Below, piece after piece: positions 58,723 to 64,000 of a stretch of 64,000 nt of DNA. Numbering within the stretch: position 1 is the first letter of the stretch; each line of letters starts with the position of its first letter. The position numbers were made by a program, and so were the translations under genes. The notes under the pieces were generated by a model. It saw only the letters and a program-made list of their open reading frames with translations. It did no database searches and was not told the DNA's origin. This DNA is from Bacteroidia bacterium (lineage in GTDB: Bacteria > Bacteroidota > Bacteroidia > Cytophagales > Cyclobacteriaceae). The DNA is taken from NCBI GenBank assembly GCA_030432655.1, contig JAUILA010000010.1, positions 110,441 to 174,440 on the forward strand. The letters are read 5' to 3'.

Positions 58723-60132
58723 ATGAAACAAATTAAACTGATCATCTGCATTCTTGTGCCGCTGATCTTACTGGTGCTACCCGCCAGCGCTTATTCGCTT
58801 CCGGGTCTCACCATTATTGAACAGCGGGTGATCGCCATTTTTGTGTTCGCCGCACTCAGCTGGATACTCGAACCGATTCCTATCTATGCGACATCGCTGG
58901 CAATCATTCTCCTTGAACTGATCCTTTTGTCGGATAAGGCACTGGTATTTCTGCGATCGGACAGTGAAATGTACGGCAGTCAGATTGCCTACGAAAATAT
59001 TCTACACACCTTTGCCTCCCCGATCATCATCCTGTTTCTGGGAGGTTTCTTCCTGGCCATGGCTGCCACCAAATACCGGCTTGATGTAAACCTGGCGAGG
59101 GTACTTCTGAGTCCGTTCGGCTCCAATCCCAGGTATGTCATGCTGGGCGTAATGATCATTACCGCGGTATTCTCCATGTTTATGAGTAATACCGCCACCA
59201 CCGCCATGATGCTGTCTATCCTGACGCCGGTGCTGGCCATGATGAAAGAAGAAGACAAGGGGCGAATCGGGCTGCTGCTGTCCGTACCGGTAGCCGCCAA
59301 TATCGGGGGAATAGGCACCCCGATCGGGACTCCGCCCAATGCGGTGGCCCTGAAATACCTGACCGGTGATCATTATATCAGCTTCGGAAAATGGATGTCT
59401 TTCGCCGTACCTTATGTAGTGGTGCTGATGGGAATTGCCTGGCTCATTCTGATCTATTCATTTCCTTCGGGCCAACGGAAGCTAAAACTTGAAGTGAAGG
59501 GGCATTTCATGCGGAATCGCAGGGCTTATGTGGTATATGCCACATTTATTTTGACCATACTCCTGTGGCTGACGGATTTTCTCCACGGAATGAACTCCTA
59601 CGTGGTAGCCATGATCCCGGTAACCGTTTTCTCTGTGAGCGGGATTATCACCAAAGCCGATCTGAGAAGCATCAGCTGGGATGTACTCTGGCTGGTGTCG
59701 GGAGGCATCGCCCTGGGTCTGGCGCTGGATGAAACCGGACTGGCCAACCGACTGATCAGCCGGATCGATTTTGATCTGATGTCACCACTGGTGATTATCG
59801 GGGCAGCATCTGTCACCGCTGCCCTGATGGCGAATTTTATGTCGAATACCGCCACGGCCAACCTGTTGTTACCGCTAATGGCTGTGGTGGGAACAACCGC
59901 CGGTTCACTGGCAGGGTTAGGCGGAAGCACCATGATCATCCTGGTCACAGCCATTGCCTGTTCTATGGGGATGTCGCTGCCTATCAGCACTCCCCCGAAT
60001 GCGCTGGCTTTCGGGACTGGTATGATCACTACAAAACAGATGGCTAAGCCCGGGGTGATAACAGCTGTTATAGGCCTGGCGCTCAGCTATGTCTTAATTG
60101 GAATTTTGTACCTGACCGGATTTTTCACATGA
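58723..60132 (+). CDS. SLC13 / DASS-family sodium-coupled anion transporter
   Basis: The 469-residue protein has about 11-13 membrane segments. The two SNT motifs of the dicarboxylate/sulfate DASS family are present, SNTATTAMM (155-163) and SNTATANLLLPL (374-385), with NIGGIGTPIGTPPNAVAL and SLPISTPPNALAFGTGM, the repeated substrate loops with TPPNA. Members import succinate, citrate, phosphate or sulfate with Na+. Its last 4 bases overlap the histidine kinase start (ATGA), so transporter and sensor are co-translated. Confidence 0.95.
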   Translation: MKQIKLIICILVPLILLVLPASAYSLPGLTIIEQRVIAIFVFAALSWILEPIPIYATSLAIILLELILLSDKALVFLRSDSEMYGSQIAYENILHTFASPIIILFLGGFFLAMAATKYRLDVNLARVLLSPFGSNPRYVMLGVMIITAVFSMFMSNTATTAMMLSILTPVLAMMKEEDKGRIGLLLSVPVAANIGGIGTPIGTPPNAVALKYLTGDHYISFGKWMSFAVPYVVVLMGIAWLILIYSFPSGQRKLKLEVKGHFMRNRRAYVVYATFILTILLWLTDFLHGMNSYVVAMIPVTVFSVSGIITKADLRSISWDVLWLVSGGIALGLALDETGLANRLISRIDFDLMSPLVIIGAASVTAALMANFMSNTATANLLLPLMAVVGTTAGSLAGLGGSTMIILVTAIACSMGMSLPISTPPNALAFGTGMITTKQMAKPGVITAVIGLALSYVLIGILYLTGFFT

Positions 60133-61469
60133 ATATTTTCCACCATAAAGTCAATCAGCAGGAATTTGTTTCGCGTTATTTCTCGGATAAGGACAAATGT
60201 ATCCGGCTTAAGAAAGGGGATATTTTGCTTAATCAGCACGAATACAACCGGCGGATATTTTACATTAAACAGGGAGAAGTCATCGGATACCTTCCGGATA
60301 CGCGTTATCCGGAACCCATATTCAAGGGAGCACCTGGCTCATTTGTCGGGGTCTACAGTTATTTTTCCGAAGATCATTTAAGCTATTCGGAAGTAGTTGC
60401 ACAAACACCTTCGGTGGTGCATTATTTCGATGAGGACCCGAATGCACTTGAGCGTCCGGAGGCTGATGAATTCATGGGTTTTCTGCTGAATATGGTGGTA
60501 ACCGAGCTTAGTGCGAGGCAGCATTTTGCCGCCCGGATGGCCCAGGAGCGACAGAAAGCGATGAATAAACTGATCCAGTCCGAGAAACTGGCGACCCTGG
60601 GACAGTTATCAGCCGGACTTGCCCATGAACTTAATAATTCGATCGGTTCGCTCAGCGCCAACCTGCGACGGCTGCAGGAAGACATTGATGTACTATTGAT
60701 CAGGCAAAAAAGTGATCAGGTTCGTGAATTCTACCGGAGAGGCCTGGAAGACGGACTGCAATTATCTTCCCGTGAGGCACGAAAGGCGCGTGATGAATGG
60801 TCGGCAAACATGGAGCTCAGTCACAGCACCATCAGAAAGCTCACCAAAGCCGGTATCCGGGCCGGGGAAGTACGTTCTGCCCGGGAGGCTGAGGAAGCCG
60901 CTAACCTCTGGAACCTGGGGTATGTTATGCATGACATGCGTATTGCGGCAGGCCAGGCAGCACATGTGATCAATTCCATCAAAACAATGGGCATTTCAAA
61001 TCAGAAATGGTCGGCCGGAGTCAACGTCAATACCACCGTTCTGGAAGCAGTAGCCATCCTTAAAAGCATGTCCGGTGAAATCAGCCTGGATTTACAGTTG
61101 CAGGAGAATATCACCGCGATTGAAGCCTGCCATGGCGAGCTTGTCCAGGTGTGGGTGAATCTGATTAAGAATGCGATTGAAAGCCTGGTTCAAAACCTTG
61201 AAAAGAACAGGAAAATCAAAATTACAACGCGTGAAGTTGATAAACAGATAAGCGTATCTGTCGAAGACAACGGACCGGGTATTGCCCCGGATATCATTGA
61301 TAAGATTTATGAGCCCAGTTTTACCACCAAAGTCGGGGGCATTTCCCTGGGATTGGGACTGGGTTTGACAATTGTCAAGCGCATTGTATCGGAGCATGAC
61401 GGCGAAATGCGTGTAACCAGCCGTCCCGGCCGCACCCGTTTTACCGTCAGTCTTCCTCTAAAACAATAA
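60129..61469 (+). CDS. Soluble histidine kinase with N-terminal cNMP-binding-like domain
   Basis: The 446-residue protein has no membrane helix. Residues about 15-130 are a cyclic-nucleotide-binding-like domain (IRLKKGDILLNQHEYNRRIF and YIKQGEVIGYLP). The dimerisation domain has the phosphorylated histidine in SAGLAHELNNSIG (His166). The ATPase shows VWVNLIKNAIESLV (N box), VEDNGPGIAP (G1), and GLGLGLTIVKRIV (G2). Lacking a sensor outside the cell, it may read the state of the SLC13 transporter with which it overlaps by 4 bases. A long helical insert lies at about 195-275. Confidence 0.93.
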   Translation: MNIFHHKVNQQEFVSRYFSDKDKCIRLKKGDILLNQHEYNRRIFYIKQGEVIGYLPDTRYPEPIFKGAPGSFVGVYSYFSEDHLSYSEVVAQTPSVVHYFDEDPNALERPEADEFMGFLLNMVVTELSARQHFAARMAQERQKAMNKLIQSEKLATLGQLSAGLAHELNNSIGSLSANLRRLQEDIDVLLIRQKSDQVREFYRRGLEDGLQLSSREARKARDEWSANMELSHSTIRKLTKAGIRAGEVRSAREAEEAANLWNLGYVMHDMRIAAGQAAHVINSIKTMGISNQKWSAGVNVNTTVLEAVAILKSMSGEISLDLQLQENITAIEACHGELVQVWVNLIKNAIESLVQNLEKNRKIKITTREVDKQISVSVEDNGPGIAPDIIDKIYEPSFTTKVGGISLGLGLGLTIVKRIVSEHDGEMRVTSRPGRTRFTVSLPLKQ

Positions 61470-61480
61470 ACCAGCGAATC

Positions 61481-61963
61481 ATGGATAAGCTATATGTACT
61501 GTGCGTCGATGATCAGCCTGAAGTGCTGAATGCACTGGAGAATGACCTTTCAGATTTTGAGAATTATCTGCTGATTGAGGTTTGCGACTCCGGGAATGAA
61601 GTCCTTGAACTCATGGAGCAGATCGATACGGAAGGAGACTATACGGCCATCGTCATTGCCGACCAGGTGATGCCGGGCATGACCGGTGTGGAGGTGCTAA
61701 CCAGGATTGAAAATGACCCCCGGTTCAGTGCGGTCAGGAAAATTCTGCTAACCGGCCTTGCTACCCACCAGGATACTATCCAGGCGATAAACAGTGCCGG
61801 ACTGGATCATTATATTCAAAAACCCTGGACCCGCGAGATACTGAACAAAACTATCAGTAAATGTCTTACCGAATTTGTTCTTGACAAAGGGATCGAATAC
61901 GAAGACCTGCTTCCGGTCCTTGATCAGCCGGTACTTTATGAGGCCCTGAGAAAAAAAGGATAA
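61481..61963 (+). CDS. Single-domain response regulator
   Basis: The 160-residue protein is a receiver domain with acidic pair CVDDQPEVLNAL, phosphorylated Asp61 in VIADQVMPGMTGVEVL, LLTGLA and the lysine in YIQKPWTREIL. After the receiver there are about 35 residues (DKGIEYEDLLPVLDQP) with no DNA-binding output. It starts 11 bases after the kinase and is probably its partner; an output protein is not obvious in the window. Confidence 0.93.
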   Translation: MDKLYVLCVDDQPEVLNALENDLSDFENYLLIEVCDSGNEVLELMEQIDTEGDYTAIVIADQVMPGMTGVEVLTRIENDPRFSAVRKILLTGLATHQDTIQAINSAGLDHYIQKPWTREILNKTISKCLTEFVLDKGIEYEDLLPVLDQPVLYEALRKKG

Positions 61964-61981
61964 ATACTGGAACAAGGTCTT

Positions 61982-62719
61982 ATGAAACGTCTGACCACTT
62001 TTATTCTCCTGATACTGTCCTTCAATGGAAATGCACAGCATGAAAAAGTAATCCATGACCAGGATCAGTTCTGGTGGAGTATCAATACGACAACCAGGAT
62101 TACGGATAATTTTGGCGCCGTGGCTGATTTTCATATCCGGCGAACAGATTTCCTTTCCGAGTCCAATTTTTACTTCGCCCGCGTCGGGGCGGCCTGGTGG
62201 GTGAATGACCAGTTTACGATCGTCGCCGGTTACGCGCATCTCTGGCTGTCGAGGGACCTTGAGGAAGACCATGCTTTCTTCCAGGATGAAAACCGGATTT
62301 ACCAGCAATTTGCCTGGCGTCAAAGCGCCGGAGGCTCTTCATTTCTGTTGCGCCTGCGAAATGAGCAACGCTGGCATGAAGTGACAAATGAGTACGGGAA
62401 TCGTGAGCGTACCCGTTTTTCCAACCGGGTCCGGTTTCTTGCTTCCTGCGATATCCGGATTTTCAGTAATCCGTCGTTACCGAAACTGGTGGTGTCGGAT
62501 GAAGTGCTGGTACATTTCGGGAAAGAAATAGTATATAACACATTTGACCAGAACCGGTTATTCGGAGGATTGAAAGTCCCGCTTACCAGGGACCTTAAAT
62601 TTGATATCGGATACATGCTTGTGTACCAGCAGCTTTTCAATGGCTACGAATACGACCTTAATCATACCTTCAGATGGTTTTTTTACTACACGCCTGATCT
62701 GCGCCGTGGTAAGGAATAA
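61982..62719 (+). CDS. DUF2490 outer-membrane beta-barrel protein
   Basis: The 245-residue protein has a signal peptide (LILLILSFNGNAQ shown as ILLILSFNGNAQ) and a DUF2490 pattern: WSINTTTRITDNFGAVADFH, SESNFYFARVGAAWWVNDQF, ARVRTRFSNRVR-type strands and a late DIGYMLVYQQLFNGYEYDLN. The many alternating aromatic strands suggest an outer-membrane barrel. It follows the response regulator by 18 bases and so is probably the last gene of the transporter/kinase unit. Confidence 0.9.
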   Translation: MKRLTTFILLILSFNGNAQHEKVIHDQDQFWWSINTTTRITDNFGAVADFHIRRTDFLSESNFYFARVGAAWWVNDQFTIVAGYAHLWLSRDLEEDHAFFQDENRIYQQFAWRQSAGGSSFLLRLRNEQRWHEVTNEYGNRERTRFSNRVRFLASCDIRIFSNPSLPKLVVSDEVLVHFGKEIVYNTFDQNRLFGGLKVPLTRDLKFDIGYMLVYQQLFNGYEYDLNHTFRWFFYYTPDLRRGKE

Positions 62720-62722
62720 GTT

Positions 62723-63493
62723 TCAGGCAGGTACGACATCCAGTTGCTTGATCTCCCGTTTATAAGCCGTCGGGAGAATGATGTCCTTCATGAGCCCGTC
62801 GAGTCTCAGGTTGCGACTGATCTTGTATATCCCGATCAGCGGGGTAAGCACGGAAAAAGACCGCAGATCCAGCAGGTCGTGGACATGTGACGGCACGACC
62901 AGGGTCTGCGCCTCTCTGAGTAAAAAATAACGAATTAACCCAAGATGTTTACGGTACTGTGCATACAGGTCATTGGTGTAATGACTATGGGCTAAATCCG
63001 CCTGCAAATGCTCATTACGCATCTTTACCCAGTCCGGATAGGCGTCCGGAAGGCCTTTAAGCCCCATTCTCCTGCCAACCCGGTTAAAAACATCCAGTAC
63101 TTCCTGCTTTTCAGCCTGGGATAGCTTCCGTTCAAGTACCTCAAAAGCGCGAATGGAGTAATCAATCAGCATAAAGAGGACATCACGGTAGGCCCAGTCC
63201 GGAATGGCCCTGCCCCGGCTTGCCTCTACTCCTTTATGAATCGCCGACATGGAATCTATGGCTGCGTGCGCCTCTTCCCTTTCGGAGAATACGATCTTCC
63301 GGGCATAACCCACCGTTGAAAACAACCTGCCCAGCGGATCGGCAGGAAGCCGTCCGGTATAGTAGAGCCAGTCCACCGCCTTGTTAAGCGAAAATTCGGC
63401 AGAGGCACCAGCAAAAATAAACAGTATGGTATCCCCTTTCCCCCATATCTGGCGGACCACCGACTGCTCCTCTACGAAATACTTTCCTTCCAT
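62723..63493 (-). CDS. Oxygenase MpaB-family protein (DUF2236)
   Basis: The 256-residue protein fits the MpaB/LcpA-like DUF2236 family: IWGKGDTILFIFAGASAEFS at the start, GRLFSTVGYARKIVFSEREEAH with the helix pair, then WAYRDVLFMLIDYSIRAFEV, and a C-terminal basic helix. Related enzymes bind heme b and cleave double bonds of rubber or act in mycophenolic acid biosynthesis; the reaction here is unknown. It is convergent with the DUF2490 gene, with 3 bases between stops. Confidence 0.85.
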   Translation of the reverse strand: MEGKYFVEEQSVVRQIWGKGDTILFIFAGASAEFSLNKAVDWLYYTGRLPADPLGRLFSTVGYARKIVFSEREEAHAAIDSMSAIHKGVEASRGRAIPDWAYRDVLFMLIDYSIRAFEVLERKLSQAEKQEVLDVFNRVGRRMGLKGLPDAYPDWVKMRNEHLQADLAHSHYTNDLYAQYRKHLGLIRYFLLREAQTLVVPSHVHDLLDLRSFSVLTPLIGIYKISRNLRLDGLMKDIILPTAYKREIKQLDVVPA

Positions 63494-63552
63494 GCATGCA
63501 AAGTTACAGAATCGTTACCATTTTAAAAAGTACTTTGTTTTTCAAAGTATAT

Positions 63553-63655
63553 TTCTTGTGGTCCCCGGCGAACGTGAGTGAAATCGGGGATCACCTGTCA
63601 TTCGTTGTCATCCATTCCGAACGTGAGTGAGACCGGGGATCACCTGTCATTCGGA
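63553..63655. repeat. Diverged GGGGATCACCTGTCATTCG repeat
   Basis: Two units of about 50 bases: CGAACGTGAGTG followed by A(A/C)(A/C)TCGGGGATCACCTGTCATTCG. They resemble the ends of the composite repeats (CTGTCAT..., GGATC...). Their meaning is unknown. Confidence 0.6.
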
Positions 63656-63867
63656 AGACACTCTCCACACTCCACTCTCCACACTCAAACTGTACTTACA
63701 CCCCCCTCCGCCTAACACTGCCCTCACAGGGGAAGACACTCTCCACACTCCACTCTCCACACTCAAACTGTACATACACCCCCCTCCGCCTAAAACTGCC
63801 CTCACAGGGGAAGACACTCTCCACACTCCACTCTCCACACTCAAACTGTACATACACCCCCCTCCGC
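63654..63867. repeat. 78-bp tandem repeat, 2.7 copies
   Basis: Copies begin at 63654, 63732 and 63810 (GAAGACACTCTCCACACTCC). Each holds a second internal ACTCTCCACACTC and a CACCCCCCTCCGCC run. The period is a multiple of 3, so it keeps a false proline/leucine-rich frame open (63627-63959). I see no spacer-type variation, so not a CRISPR. Confidence 0.9.
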
Positions 63868-63906
63868 CCCCCTCCAATGCTATTAAGTTAAGGATTCATA
63901 GAAATC

Positions 63907-63945
63907 AAAAGGGCCGGTTCCATGGTAGGACCGACCCTTTTTTTG
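63907..63945. terminator. Bidirectional terminator at the right edge
   Basis: AAAAGGGCCGGTTCC-ATGGTA-GGACCGACCCTTTTTTT; the stem has one mismatch and T-runs on both sides. It likely ends a gene located to the right of the window, or the MpaB side transcript. Confidence 0.8.
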
Positions 63946-64000
63946 TATATTGTAATTAACTAGAAAACAATATCAAATGAAGATACAAAGAAATACGAAG

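Noticed and set aside
63654..63867. CRISPR-like array
   Set aside because: Tandem copies are contiguous with no variable spacers, and no cas genes are in the window.
63627..63959. 110-codon proline-rich gene
   Set aside because: The frame exists only because the tandem repeat period is a multiple of three; no start context or homology.
63977..64000. Start of a new gene at the right edge (MKIQRNTK)
   Set aside because: Only eight codons are visible, too little to support a gene.

Overview
The window looks like a Bacteroidota (or closely related FCB-group) chromosome. Evidence: a secreted protein with a C-terminal type IX secretion (T9SS) sorting domain at 41213-43218; -7 boxes of the Bacteroidota TAnnTTTG type before tRNA-Ser and pckA; a class II (Cys-type) KdsA; a Bacteroidota-style tyrosine recombinase; DUF4920, DUF2490 and DUF202 proteins; and tRNA genes without encoded CCA. 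I cannot assign a genus. A marine or saline habitat is only inferred, from the density of sulfotransferases.

Region 1 (1-25060, all minus strand) is one tightly packed surface-polysaccharide operon read from kdsC toward the left edge. It starts with kdsC-kdsA (Kdo supply), then Wza-like lipoprotein, Wzc-like tyrosine kinase, ABC exporter Wzm/Wzt, then glycosyltransferases, a methyltransferase, a WbsX-type protein, a Wzx-type flippase, a polysaccharide deacetylase and seven sulfotransferases. The likely product is a heavily sulfated, possibly methylated and N-deacetylated glycan. About 7.2-20 kb is visibly more AT-rich than the flanks. The last gene is cut by the window edge.

Region 2 (25.2-37.3 kb) holds a secreted beta-helix protein, a penicillin-acylase family N-terminal nucleophile hydrolase with a small membrane protein, a BLUF photoreceptor, a DUF1206 membrane protein, an AI-2E family transporter, a DUF4920 lipoprotein, gluconokinase with an M28 peptidase, and a DUF202 protein. 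Between these genes lie four copies of a composite hairpin repeat. Some copies carry a 20-21 bp near-perfect palindrome and others lack it at the same point.

Region 3 (37.4-47.7 kb) is a tRNA-linked accessory region. After tRNA-Ser come a broken duplicate of tRNA-Arg that has been split by the same 20-bp palindrome, the intact tRNA-Arg(UCU), and an integrated element of about 7 kb (37923-44963). The element is bounded by a 45-bp direct repeat of the tRNA 3' end and carries a tyrosine recombinase at its right end. Both arms carry an identical 23-bp sequence made of two 11-bp repeats. Cargo includes a membrane protein, a stand-alone protein resembling the third domain of EF-Tu, a frameshifted secreted protein, a lipoprotein and a frameshifted T9SS metalloprotease. 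Just outside lies a diverged second copy of the element's left arm and a second copy of a 147-bp structured repeat. This suggests that two related elements were stacked on one tRNA.

Region 4 (47.8-64 kb) is mostly ordinary chromosome: RluE-type pseudouridine synthase, small lipoproteins, a serine hydrolase, a DoxX / glutathione peroxidase / OhrR peroxide operon, a lipoprotein sulfatase, a CurA-type reductase, VOC and DUF1059 proteins, PEP carboxykinase, and an SLC13 transporter translationally coupled to a soluble cNMP-domain histidine kinase, followed by a response regulator and a DUF2490 protein. It ends with an MpaB/DUF2236 protein and a 78-bp tandem repeat.
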